Shown piece by piece: positions 46,101 through 54,260 of a stretch of 64,000 nt of DNA. Position 1 is the stretch's first letter. Each line of letters starts with the position of its first letter. A program made the translations under genes and the position numbers. The stretch covers positions 1-64,000 of the forward strand of contig CAZGWD010000004.1 in the NCBI GenBank assembly GCA_964529415.1. The letters are read 5' to 3'. This DNA comes from CAYMPH01 sp964529415 (GTDB lineage: Bacteria > Spirochaetota > UBA4802 > UBA5550). The notes under the pieces were generated by a model that searched no databases, had not been told where the DNA came from, and saw only the letters and a program-made list of their open reading frames with translations.

Positions 46101-48881
46101 TATGCCGTTGGCAGATGCATCAAATGATTTGCAGCGGCCGTCAGGAGCAAGCAATCCTAATTTTGATAATCCAATGCTTGAATACGGTGTTAATATGAGG
46201 TTGACTCCTCCAACAAGCGCCATGGAGCAATCACCTCTGTCCATACTCATACAGGCATAATGGAGTGAAAGAAGGGATGAAGAACAGATTGTATCGATAG
46301 TAATGCTGGGCCCCTTGAGGTTGAATATATATGATATTCTGTTTGCAGAAATACCCAGAGCGGAACCTGTCATTGTATGGATGTTCACCAGTTCCGGAAT
46401 TGCAAACTGGAATTGGGCATATTCTGTCTGGCTGTTTCCGATAAAGACTCCTGTATCTGAACCGTTGATACTTTCTTTTGAAATACCTGCGTCATTTAAT
46501 GCATGCAAGGTCATTTCAAGCAAAAGCCTCTGGCTAGGGTCCATCCTGTGAGCTTCCATCGGTGAAATACCGAAAAAACCCGGGTCAAAAAGTTCAATAT
46601 CATCAATGAATCCACCGTATTTGCTGTTTATAGTTCCGGGATGTTCATGGTCAGGATGATAATAGTTTTCAATAGAAAAACGTGACTCGGGAACAATGCT
46701 GATCGCATCAACACCATTTATAAGGAGTTTCCAGTAAGCATTAACATCATAAGCGCCAGGGAACCTGCAACCAATTCCGATAACTGCGTAGTCATTATTC
46801 TTTTTTGAAATATAACTATTTTTATGATATTTTGTTTCTATATGAGCGGCAGCATCTTGAGATATTGTTTTTCCTGACAGATGAGCAGCAAGTTTTTTAA
46901 TTGTAGGATAGTTGTATGCCAGAGTAGGAGCAATCGGAATTAAAAGAAATTTCTCAAGATAACCTGTGAGCTCAACAATTTTTGATGAATCTAACCCAAG
47001 GGAAGAAAAAGTATCATCAGGTAAAATTTCATTTTCTTTTATAAGGGAAATTTTTGCAATAGACTCCAGCAGCCATTTTTCCATTTCTGCGGCTGATATT
47101 TTACCCTCATCTAATTTTATTAATTTCATTCCCTTGGATGATTTATTTGTCCAGCTGTATAGTATATCCAGTGATCCATCAAAATAGGATTTAGCAGCAG
47201 CATGCCGCTGCAGTTTTCCACTTGTTGTTTTCGGGATATTACCCGTCTGTATCAATGCAATTGCGCCAGGAACAATACCGTGATTTTCATTGACCGTATT
47301 TATTATTGCTTTCCTGATTTCCTCGCCATTAAAAGATTTCACAGCTGATTTTATTAATTCCTGAACAATTACCAATTCTTCCTGCTGGTTCTTTACAATT
47401 GAAAAAGCAATACAGCACCCGTTTCGCAGGTCTACGTGGCTCCTGCTTGCGCTTCTTTCAATATCCTGGGGATAGTGATTTTGACCCCTTATAATCAACA
47501 GATCTTTTATTCTCCCAGTTATAAAAAGCTCATTAATATCTATAAAACCGAAATCCCCTGTTCGTAAATATGGCCCTTCGTGATTTTCACTAATATATGC
47601 AGAAAAAGTTTTTTTTGTATCCTCAGGCCTATTCCAGTAGCCTGCGGCAACTGTATCACTTTGTACCCAGATTTCACCTATTTCACCATTACTGCAGATT
47701 TTTTTTGTTTCAGGGTCCACTATCCTTACAGTCTGCCCATTGTAAATTAATCCTGAACCAGTAATTTCACACAGATCATTAGAGTCATGGGGATCTTCAA
47801 TTTTATTATACATCAAGGAAACGGCGCTTACCTGTTTCGAAACAATTAATTCCTCCAGTGTGCCTCCTGAAATAAGAAGTGTTGCTTCAGCAAGACCATA
47901 ATTGCACTGAAAAGTTGTTTTTTTAAAACCGCATGCCGCAAATTTTTCAAAAAATTTTCTCATTGTATCTGCATAAACAGGCTCTGAGCCATTGCATGCT
48001 ACTTTTAACGAAGACAGCTCAAGGTCTTTAATTTCATCTACAGTGATTTTTTCTGTGCAAATTTCATAAGCATAATTAGGGCCGAGGGTTGCGGTTGCTT
48101 TGAATTTTGTTAGTGCTCTTAGCCATCTAAGAGGCTTTTGCATGAAACTTTCGGGCGACATTAAAACGCAGTGTGCACCGGCAAAAACTGTATGTAGAAT
48201 GAAACCTACAAGACATGCATCATGAAAAAATGGGAGCCATGTCATTAAAACAGTGTCGGAGTTGTGATTCATAGAATTCATAATCATTTTCAAGTCTGCA
48301 ATAACATTTTTGTGTGTCACCATTACTCCTCTGGGTGTTCCAGTTGATCCGGAGGAATACTGTAAAAATGCCGTATCGTTGTTATTAATTACTGGCATGG
48401 ACCATTGATCTGCCAAGGTAATATCAATTTTATCCGTTGCAATAACAGGTATTGACTGAAAAAATTCATTTAAAGAATTATCATTATCCATTATTGTTTT
48501 AATTAATGAACTGGTCAAAATTACAGAAGGTTCTGCATTTTCCGTAATGGCCTTGAGTCTGGATGTTGAGCGTTTGAGCCTGGCAGGATCTGGAGGGAAT
48601 GCTGGTACTGCAATTATTCCAGCAAGAATACACCCGTAAAAAGCTGCAATATATTCCAGTGAAGACGGAAATGCAAGGAGCGCACGGTCTCCCTTTTTTA
48701 TTATTGCTTTTAAGTGAACTGCAATAGATTTGGATCTTTCAAGAAGATTATTGTAGCTGAGAGAAACCTCCTGATCTTCACCATCGATAAGAAATGTAAA
48801 GGCTTTTTTTTCTTTATGTTGATGCGCCTGCTTTAAAAAAATATCAATAATACTATTTTTATCATTATCTTCCGGATTCAT
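43176..48881 (-). CDS. FAAL-ACP-KS-DH-ACP-ECH polyketide/fatty-acid megasynthase
   Basis: A 1901-residue multidomain enzyme. Residues 1-585: fatty acyl-AMP ligase (QYSSGSTGTPRGVMVTHKN; TGRIKDLLIIRG). About 600-675: carrier domain with the phosphopantetheine Ser in GLDSSKI (near 631). About 697-1135: ketosynthase with active Cys in DTICSSS (usual DTACSSS; near 866), HGTGT and NIGHAES. About 1175-1420: dehydratase-like double hotdog, with His in LDHVVH (near 1201) and Asp in GLLDSALQ (near 1366). About 1440-1525: second carrier (GLDSLMALE, Ser near 1514). About 1540-1800: enoyl-CoA hydratase fold with both Glu positions kept (GGGLEICLA, GLVERNAGIIPGGGG). There is no acyltransferase, ketoreductase or thioesterase. 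It should load a free fatty acid, extend it once and process it. No partner genes are adjacent. Confidence 0.88.
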   Translation of the reverse strand: MNPEDNDKNSIIDIFLKQAHQHKEKKAFTFLIDGEDQEVSLSYNNLLERSKSIAVHLKAIIKKGDRALLAFPSSLEYIAAFYGCILAGIIAVPAFPPDPARLKRSTSRLKAITENAEPSVILTSSLIKTIMDNDNSLNEFFQSIPVIATDKIDITLADQWSMPVINNNDTAFLQYSSGSTGTPRGVMVTHKNVIADLKMIMNSMNHNSDTVLMTWLPFFHDACLVGFILHTVFAGAHCVLMSPESFMQKPLRWLRALTKFKATATLGPNYAYEICTEKITVDEIKDLELSSLKVACNGSEPVYADTMRKFFEKFAACGFKKTTFQCNYGLAEATLLISGGTLEELIVSKQVSAVSLMYNKIEDPHDSNDLCEITGSGLIYNGQTVRIVDPETKKICSNGEIGEIWVQSDTVAAGYWNRPEDTKKTFSAYISENHEGPYLRTGDFGFIDINELFITGRIKDLLIIRGQNHYPQDIERSASRSHVDLRNGCCIAFSIVKNQQEELVIVQELIKSAVKSFNGEEIRKAIINTVNENHGIVPGAIALIQTGNIPKTTSGKLQRHAAAKSYFDGSLDILYSWTNKSSKGMKLIKLDEGKISAAEMEKWLLESIAKISLIKENEILPDDTFSSLGLDSSKIVELTGYLEKFLLIPIAPTLAYNYPTIKKLAAHLSGKTISQDAAAHIETKYHKNSYISKKNNDYAVIGIGCRFPGAYDVNAYWKLLINGVDAISIVPESRFSIENYYHPDHEHPGTINSKYGGFIDDIELFDPGFFGISPMEAHRMDPSQRLLLEMTLHALNDAGISKESINGSDTGVFIGNSQTEYAQFQFAIPELVNIHTMTGSALGISANRISYIFNLKGPSITIDTICSSSLLSLHYACMSMDRGDCSMALVGGVNLILTPYSSIGLSKLGLLAPDGRCKSFDASANGIARSEGAAVMLISPLESAKKNGHDIYAVIKGSAVVQDGHSNGITAPNGIAQELMLRKAYDAAGISPSKVQYIETHGTGTILGDPIEAGAIGSVLSRNRNKNNPCYIGSVKNNIGHAESVGGIASFIKTILALKNRTLPAHIHYSKPNPLIAFDEMNLAINDKTIEWPSDEHAIAGVTSLAFGGTNVHVVVEEFIDKKYISVQKKAAIRPGEKKSFWIQYNDKPITWDVLRKINRGGTGRISSPAGEPIYQSLDPDVKISELEVSSDLFPGILDHVVHNTTVLSTAFLLEIVMQSALQLFVNEIPGIKDFVLSMGVHIPKNSSRILQIVFYPLKNNECHVKINSRKIDESKWTSHADLSLFLGEKLNIGYEKKENIFARCTEKLPVQNHYDDFLRRGMNWGAGFRWLNDIVMGHKESAAVISEPVGYKSDSNYYIEPGLLDSALQIIGAALIRENNHAYLLTGIEKYILLQKSGHARWAHAEITEIDNTSLNTIKGNVALMDGSDNIIALINGVKLTRLGIDENKNDADKKITFSDKTADISFEKLLKADDQDKKIILKSYILTLMEELFDYSPQNFDLNAGINSIGLDSLMALEIRNAIELDLSIVIRMDEILEDFSAIDLINIIIKKFSDLKIENKPLIKNNNNFTLINDSKEGRLYDCRDGIFCMEFTSLHHTITEQTIYFLKNSLNYIEENGKACIIGSPSAGVSSAFSVGIDFNSLLQLINQQNFGKISEFIDEFQDIIRKISYSPFPVVAAPFGFTLGGGLEICLAADLVVAGIDIMAGLVERNAGIIPGGGGCVNMWKKICEEDGLLKKINCSGENLAAAFRKVFGIISIGSISTGIEDAVSRRYLPASSVRVEKRNDLFQTALDETRKILSTGYTPPVPLQVPILGKASKSIIREEIELMKRINAFTEYDVYILQQLGKVLSGGQFELGTFIDESVMYTLEKEHIILLLKNNETVKRISALAKIRDSV

Positions 48882-49248
48882 GTTTATTTAATTTGTCCTT
48901 AATTTTATTTTAACACTTAATGTTTTCAAAAAATCATAATGCAGTATAATGGAATTTAAAAAGCAAGTATAATTATTGACTTTCCGTAAACTAACAGAAA
49001 ACATTAATTAAATTTTGCACCCTCTAAAAAAATCTGGAAATAGCAACCCCTATGATTATTTTTAAAATAGCCGCTCATAGATTAAGTTAAACAATTTTTT
49101 ATTTAGCATAATTGAAAAAAAATCATGGTAATTTTACAAGACATAGATTCGGCTTGAAGCACCCTTTCTTTATCGAGTGAGTTTTTAAAAGTTTTTTCAT
49201 AGCAATATCCGCAAGGAAAGAAAACAACGTATCTTTATTCATAAAAGC
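48882..49248. other. Intergenic region upstream of the megasynthase, no gene seen
   Basis: This AT-rich stretch separates the megasynthase promoter from the SDR operon. The part from 49135 to 49248 is less AT-rich and ends in an intrinsic terminator on the plus strand. It may therefore encode a small RNA or a leader, but I see no known riboswitch or RNA family. Confidence 0.4.
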
Positions 49249-49284
49249 AGAACACTCATGACAAATTTCCGTGTTCTTTTTTTG
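49249..49284 (+). terminator. Intrinsic terminator-like hairpin before the SDR gene
   Basis: AGAACAC (49249-49255) pairs with GTGTTCT (49271-49277) around a 15-nt loop and is followed by a run of T. It lies 100 bp before the SDR start codon, with no gene upstream on this strand, so it may end an unlabelled small transcript. Confidence 0.55.
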
Positions 49285-49384
49285 GTTTAAAAAAAGTTTA
49301 CATCTTCACATATATAATATTCAATGACAAACATTTTAACAGTATAAAACATAGAACGACTGATACAACTCAGGGATTATTTAA

Positions 49385-50371
49385 ATGAAAAAAAATATAA
49401 TTAAAAAAGTTCTCATCACAGGAGCATTCGGCAACATAGGAAAATTCACCATCAGGGAACTCCTTTCGCGTGGTTATGCAGTTCGCGCATTCGATCTGAA
49501 TAATAAAAACAACAGAAAAGCTGCAGCGGAATTCGGCAATAAAATAGAAATCATCTGGGGTGATATTTCCAAAACAGATGATGCTGCAAAAGCTATCAAT
49601 GGAGTCGATAATGTTGTGCATCTTGCCTTTATCCTGCCGACATTGAGTGAAACAAATCCAGCCCTTGCAGAATCTGTCAACATTGACGGAACGCTTAATG
49701 TTATTAAAGCTATGAAATTACAGAAAAATAAACCTGGAATTCTACTTGCTTCATCCTTTGCTGTTTATGGAGATACGCGAAAGGTAAAAGGTCTTGTTAC
49801 TCTGAAAACACCTGTAAAACCGGCAAACAACTATACTCGCCACAAAGTTTCTATTGAAACAATTATAAAAAAATCAGGTCTTCCGTGGATTATATTCCGG
49901 TTTGGAGCTGTATTAAGCAAAGAAACAATACTCAATGGAAAATTTGACTCACTCATATTTGAACAGCCTCCTGATGCACGCCAGGAGTTTATTCATACAG
50001 CAGATGCAGCGCTTGCCATAGCCAACGCTCTTGAGACAAAAAAGGCATGGCAGAAAATTCATCTTATCAGCGGAGGAAGCCGGTGCCGGCTTGAATATCG
50101 CGATCTTATAAACAAGTCTCTCGAGGCTATGGGTATAGGATCTCTTCCTGATTCAGTTTTCAGCCCGGTTCCGCTGCAGGGCGGCGCATGGATGGACACC
50201 ACGGAATCTCAAAAGCTGCTGAAATATCAGAGATGCACCTACGACCAGCACTGCAATGAGATAATCGTAACTATAGGTATTCGCCGGAATTTTATGCAGC
50301 TGCTGAGCCCTGCTATAAGATGGTATCTGAAACGCATGTCTCCATTTTACAATAAAAGGAAAAGAAAATGA
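49385..50371 (+). CDS. Extended short-chain dehydrogenase / NAD-dependent epimerase
   Basis: A 328-residue Rossmann-fold protein. The NAD motif is TGAFGNIGKFT; HLAFILPT follows; the catalytic pair is YTRHK with the Ser in LASSFAVYG. It acts on a sugar nucleotide, sterol-like or other carbonyl substrate; the substrate is not evident. The C-terminus is basic. The downstream gene overlaps its end by 4 bp (ATGA), so both are coupled. Confidence 0.85.
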   Translation: MKKNIIKKVLITGAFGNIGKFTIRELLSRGYAVRAFDLNNKNNRKAAAEFGNKIEIIWGDISKTDDAAKAINGVDNVVHLAFILPTLSETNPALAESVNIDGTLNVIKAMKLQKNKPGILLASSFAVYGDTRKVKGLVTLKTPVKPANNYTRHKVSIETIIKKSGLPWIIFRFGAVLSKETILNGKFDSLIFEQPPDARQEFIHTADAALAIANALETKKAWQKIHLISGGSRCRLEYRDLINKSLEAMGIGSLPDSVFSPVPLQGGAWMDTTESQKLLKYQRCTYDQHCNEIIVTIGIRRNFMQLLSPAIRWYLKRMSPFYNKRKRK

Positions 50372-50790
50372 CCGAAACTCTGAAGAAAAAAATAAAAGGC
50401 ATGCGCCGTTACTACGCAGTATCGGGCGTAACATCCTTAATACTCGGGCTCTGGACTCTAATTGCTCCTGAAACTTTCTGGGGAGCTATTGGCATAAGCA
50501 GCTCTGACCCCATAGTGCAGGCAATATACGGAAGCGCAATCTGCGGAGAAGGGATCATATGCTTTCTGGGTTTTTTCAAGCCTCTCAGATACATTGCCAT
50601 TTTTCAGTACATGATTGCTTATAAAACTGTTGTTTGCTTAGGTCTGATACCAAGGCTTCTCTTGATGACCAATCCGCCTGTTGCAGCATGGTTCATTGCG
50701 GCAGCATGAGCTTTTGCGGGAATACAGTCAGCAATGAACTACCCGTTTGGAATGTGGAATGAAGTTCTTGAAGCAATTAAAGAGGATTAA
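50368..50790 (+). pseudogene. Small membrane protein interrupted by an in-frame TGA
   Basis: From ATG 50368 the frame encodes 113 residues with three or four membrane helices (GVTSLILGLWTLIAPE, AICGEGIICFLGF) and stops at TGA 50707-50709. The same frame then stays open for 26 more codons (AFAGIQSAMNYPFGMW...) to TAA 50788-50790, two bases before the convergent EthD gene. The extra tail reads like real protein, and a Trp codon at the TGA position would join the two. A nonsense mutation is most likely; a sequencing error or read-through is possible. The family resembles small DUF4345-like membrane proteins, but this is weak. Confidence 0.6.
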
Positions 50791-50791
50791 C

Positions 50792-51580
50792 TCAAACGAG
50801 AACTGCACCCCTGTCCCTTACAACAATATCATCCCTCATCTCCTCATTGCAGGCTGAGAGTTCACCTGAAAGAAGATATTCCCTGCATATATAGTTCCGG
50901 ATATTTGACAGATTTAAAAATTTTGAAACATGGAAATAAACCTTAATCATTGAAGGTAATGCTTTAAATATACCTCCGAACATTCTCAACGGATTTAATA
51001 AATCCTCATCAGCGCTGAAATGCTCTTCAACTATGCCGTCAAATTCAGGAGTATCATCTGTTACAAATCCAGTTACAACATTTCTGATATAATTTTTTAA
51101 CGGGTGCGTAATGATTGCTTTGGGGGAATGTTCACCAAACCATATTTGCATAAACTGATCTTTAGTAAGCCCCTGCTTTTTCTGGAACATTGTCAGCAGA
51201 ATAAGCCCTGGGGATTCCTCATTGCAATTCCACGTTCTGTCACCAAGCAGATAAGGCGATTCGTGAACAATATAACCGAAAACCGAACGGTGCTGGTTTT
51301 CAAATTTTTTCAGTTCATTATAAATCACATGCTGATCAATTCCAGCAAGGGAAAACATTGCAAATCCGTTGCGGTTTAATGGCAGAATTGTAAACGCAGG
51401 CTGGTCAACAGCAGAAATAGTCAGTTTGCAATTCTTCGGCTTATGCTTCATGACATCTGGGAGAACTGTCATGAAAATAAAATCCCTGAACTGCATGGGG
51501 GAAAAATCCTTTAATTCATCTTCTATACAGAAAATATATTTCTTCATACACACCAAAGTAATAATTTTATTTTTTTTCAA
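50792..51580 (-). CDS. EthD-domain protein
   Basis: About 262 residues. The segment GLTKDQFMQIWFGEHSP (near residue 140) is the EthD-type dimeric alpha/beta barrel signature; the first half looks like a second, more diverged ferredoxin-like half. EthD-like proteins bind small hydrophobic molecules or help in polyketide or ether degradation. Two starts are possible: the TTG at 51580, whose TTGA overlaps the TGA stop of the upstream gene, or the ATG at 51547. Either way it is coupled to the cyclic-nucleotide-binding MBL protein, with which it probably works. Confidence 0.72.
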   Translation of the reverse strand: MKKNKIITLVCMKKYIFCIEDELKDFSPMQFRDFIFMTVLPDVMKHKPKNCKLTISAVDQPAFTILPLNRNGFAMFSLAGIDQHVIYNELKKFENQHRSVFGYIVHESPYLLGDRTWNCNEESPGLILLTMFQKKQGLTKDQFMQIWFGEHSPKAIITHPLKNYIRNVVTGFVTDDTPEFDGIVEEHFSADEDLLNPLRMFGGIFKALPSMIKVYFHVSKFLNLSNIRNYICREYLLSGELSACNEEMRDDIVVRDRGAVLV

Positions 51581-53721
51581 TCAACAGATAGAATTGATTT
51601 AAGCTTCATAATTAAACCGGGATTTTTGTTTAAAAAGTCTAAAAAGAATTCGCCCGTCAGCACATATAAAGAAGCATTTCCTGAATTTTTATAAGTATAA
51701 TTTGATGGAAGCCCATTATAAAAATTTTCAACTGATCCGACAATATCTCCTTTTTTTAATTCGGATATTTTCGTTTCTCCGGAAAAAACCTCAATTGCTC
51801 CTTTTTTAATAATATAAATATTTTCTATTTTTTCCCCTTTTTCTACAAGAACCAGAGGAGAAGATATTTCAAGCGGAACAAGAATTGACTCAAGCCAGGT
51901 TCTCTGGCTGGATGTCATTGCTTTTACATATTCACTCGAAGAAAGGACTTCCCATGTTTCATTATCCCTGTTATCCGCAAGTCTGTGAAGTGTGCGTTCG
52001 TACTCAGTACCCTTTATCAGATTTAAAAATTTATCTTTTTCAATAGAGAACATTATTACATCCGTTTCAGCAATTACATCCGCAGTCCTGAGTTCATCCT
52101 TAATAATTGCGGCTTCGCCGAAATAATCATATGCTCCATACACCTTGGTGAACTTACCGTCGGTACTTTTAATAGCAACATTCCCATTATAAATCAGGTA
52201 AAATTTATCACCTGCCCAACCGCTTTTTATAATTAATTCTCCCTTTTGAAATTTTTCCTCCCTGAGAATAATAAGGAGTTCCCTGATTTTATAAATTGGA
52301 AGATCCCGCATGAAATCATGACTGTTTACGAGACTGAGTATCTGATAAACGCTTCCATATACCGGAGGCTCGGACCTGTAATAAATCGTGTTTTCCATAC
52401 CGAATTTCGCAGGCGTTAATTTAGTATTTTCCGGAATAAAGGATTTAGCTATGTGATATACTATTGTTTTCTTCTGAATATTTTCCGGAAGAGAATTTAA
52501 AAAAGCAATGGGAGTGTGAAGCGGCAGAAAACCGGATTCATGAAAAATTATATCAGAGTCCCAGGGGAAATTTTTCAGTTCCTGGTACCGTTCTTCGTTA
52601 ATAATTTTTTCAGAAAGAAGTTTCATGTGAAGCATCGGATCATTATTGTGATCTGATGAATATGTAAGAGAGTAATTCTGAAATTTCATCACAAATCCGA
52701 TTGTTGGAATTGAATGAAGCGTATAAAACATATCAAATCGCGCACCATGTATAAATACCGGATCTCCTATTTTAACAGGAATAAATACAAAAAGTTTTCT
52801 CAGATATTCAATTGAAGTATCAGTCAATGCTGCATATTTTCGAAGAAAACTCATCATAACAGTTTCAGTGGAATATACTGTTATTTTACCCTCCTCTAGA
52901 ATTTTCTGAAAAGTTCCAGCATCGTGATCAGCGTGGCAGTGAGTTAAAATAATACTGTCCATATATTTCGGGCTCACATTGGAATCAACAAGCCACTCTG
53001 TAGTATTCACAGGCGGATCGATCATTACTCCGTTGTGATTCAGCCAGAAAATAAAACCGGATGTATTTTCATACGGATCAAAACCATTGCTTGCTCCAAG
53101 GCATGTTATTCCGAATAGCGGAGGAAGGTATGGCTCGTGAAGTCTTTTCCCAATCAGATATTTTGTTTTAAATTCAAGCCTTCCGGGAACTGAAGCTATT
53201 AAATCACCGGAATCTTTTATTTCATAATTTCCTTCAGAATTAATTGAAACAACCACTCCGTCAATTGTGTAATGATCATCTTTAAATATGCAGTACTCAA
53301 CTACATCCGAAAGCTCCATTGTTCTGAAATAATTCATTTCGCTTTTCAGATCAGGTATGCTCAAACCATCAGCAAAATCTATCTTGAAATCCAGGCTTTC
53401 CGGACCGAAAAGGGATTCAGTCATAACCCGTTTCAGGCGGTCTGCCTGTTCCGCCCTGCACAAAACCCGTGTTTTTTTCTTTTTTATAAAATAATTATAA
53501 TAGATAGGAAATTCAAGCTCAGCAATGCTCATACCTTTAGTCCAGCTGAAAAATTCTATTGGAAGAACATATATGGTAGGAGCTCCGATTGGAAGGAGCA
53601 TGGTATCTTTAACTGTCTCAGGCGGTGAACCAAACTGAATATATCCGGCTGAAGTATTAACAAGATATCCGCCTCTTGGCAGCTCCGTTACAATTCCAGA
53701 TAATTCTTTTAAAGGCTCCAT
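51577..53721 (-). CDS. Metallo-beta-lactamase-fold protein with two C-terminal cyclic-nucleotide-binding folds
   Basis: A 714-residue cytosolic protein. About 1-200: unknown N-terminal region. About 205-450: MBL-fold hydrolase with THCHADHD, SSDHNND and FHESG metal ligands, so an active di-metal site is likely. About 475-590: CNB domain whose phosphate cassette GEAAIIKDELRTADV keeps the Glu and Arg needed for cAMP or cGMP. About 610-712: a second CNB fold whose cassette (GDIVGSVENFYNGLPS) lacks that Arg, so it may not bind ligand. The enzyme is probably switched by cAMP. A class III adenylate cyclase is encoded at 8139-10802 in this window. Substrate of the MBL domain is unknown. Confidence 0.85.
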   Translation of the reverse strand: MEPLKELSGIVTELPRGGYLVNTSAGYIQFGSPPETVKDTMLLPIGAPTIYVLPIEFFSWTKGMSIAELEFPIYYNYFIKKKKTRVLCRAEQADRLKRVMTESLFGPESLDFKIDFADGLSIPDLKSEMNYFRTMELSDVVEYCIFKDDHYTIDGVVVSINSEGNYEIKDSGDLIASVPGRLEFKTKYLIGKRLHEPYLPPLFGITCLGASNGFDPYENTSGFIFWLNHNGVMIDPPVNTTEWLVDSNVSPKYMDSIILTHCHADHDAGTFQKILEEGKITVYSTETVMMSFLRKYAALTDTSIEYLRKLFVFIPVKIGDPVFIHGARFDMFYTLHSIPTIGFVMKFQNYSLTYSSDHNNDPMLHMKLLSEKIINEERYQELKNFPWDSDIIFHESGFLPLHTPIAFLNSLPENIQKKTIVYHIAKSFIPENTKLTPAKFGMENTIYYRSEPPVYGSVYQILSLVNSHDFMRDLPIYKIRELLIILREEKFQKGELIIKSGWAGDKFYLIYNGNVAIKSTDGKFTKVYGAYDYFGEAAIIKDELRTADVIAETDVIMFSIEKDKFLNLIKGTEYERTLHRLADNRDNETWEVLSSSEYVKAMTSSQRTWLESILVPLEISSPLVLVEKGEKIENIYIIKKGAIEVFSGETKISELKKGDIVGSVENFYNGLPSNYTYKNSGNASLYVLTGEFFLDFLNKNPGLIMKLKSILSVD

Positions 53722-53844
53722 AAGTTCATCCAGTCGAAAATTTTATCCGCCTATATTATCATGCCATAAAAAATATACAATCAAAAAACGCTTTTTATTT
53801 GTTTCCGGCCTGTTTGATTTTTTTATTTAATCAGTTAAAAGGTA

Positions 53845-53873
53845 TTGACTTGGATAATATAAACATTTTATTA
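53845..53873 (+). promoter_or_regulatory. Possible sigma-70-type promoter of the small secreted protein
   Basis: TTGACT, a 17-bp spacer, and TTATTA lie about 35-64 bp before the start codon. The -35 box is good; the -10 box is weak. Confidence 0.4.
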
Positions 53874-53908
53874 AATTATATTTTAACAAATTCCAATGGG
53901 GGTATTTT

Positions 53909-54166
53909 ATGAAAAAAATTTTTGCTGTGCTTTTTATTCTTGCAGCAATAAATCTATTTGCTGCTGATCTCGTTAACAAGGATTCAGTTTCTTACGACAT
54001 TTCCATTGAAGAAGCTGGGACAACACACACTTCTATCGGCAGCAGCACCACACAAATGGGCGGCGCACCAAATGGCGCTACAATTACAATAAAAAGCACA
54101 GGGTCAAAAATTAAAGTCAGCGGCAGCTCTGATGTTATTATCAAGGATGGAATTTTGTCGCAATAA
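53909..54166 (+). CDS. Small secreted protein, unknown
   Basis: An 85-residue protein with a clear signal peptide (about 1-19, ending LFAAD). The mature part of about 65 residues is rich in Ser, Thr, Gly and Ile and is probably all-beta; it contains no Cys. A GGGGG-type ribosome site lies eight bases upstream of the ATG, and a promoter-like sequence precedes it. It is a single-gene unit with a hairpin after the stop. I do not recognise a family. Confidence 0.7.
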   Translation: MKKIFAVLFILAAINLFAADLVNKDSVSYDISIEEAGTTHTSIGSSTTQMGGAPNGATITIKSTGSKIKVSGSSDVIIKDGILSQ

Positions 54167-54202
54167 CTGTTTTACATTGATATTAAAACAAAACCGTATC
54201 CT

Positions 54203-54240
54203 CTCCGCGGACAGATCAATAATAGTCGCGGAGATATTTT
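54203..54240 (+). terminator. Hairpin after the small secreted protein gene
   Basis: CTCCGCG (54203-54209) pairs with CGCGGAG (54227-54233) around a 17-nt loop, followed by ATATTTT. It lies 37 bp past the stop of the small secreted protein, and 20 bp past the end of the convergent Trx-TrxR gene, so it could serve both. Confidence 0.5.
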
Positions 54241-54260
54241 CAGGAAATGTTCCAAGATTA

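Noticed and set aside
50707..50709. Selenocysteine codon at the in-frame TGA
   Set aside because: No SECIS-like hairpin was seen directly after it, and a Trp-to-stop change explains the position better.
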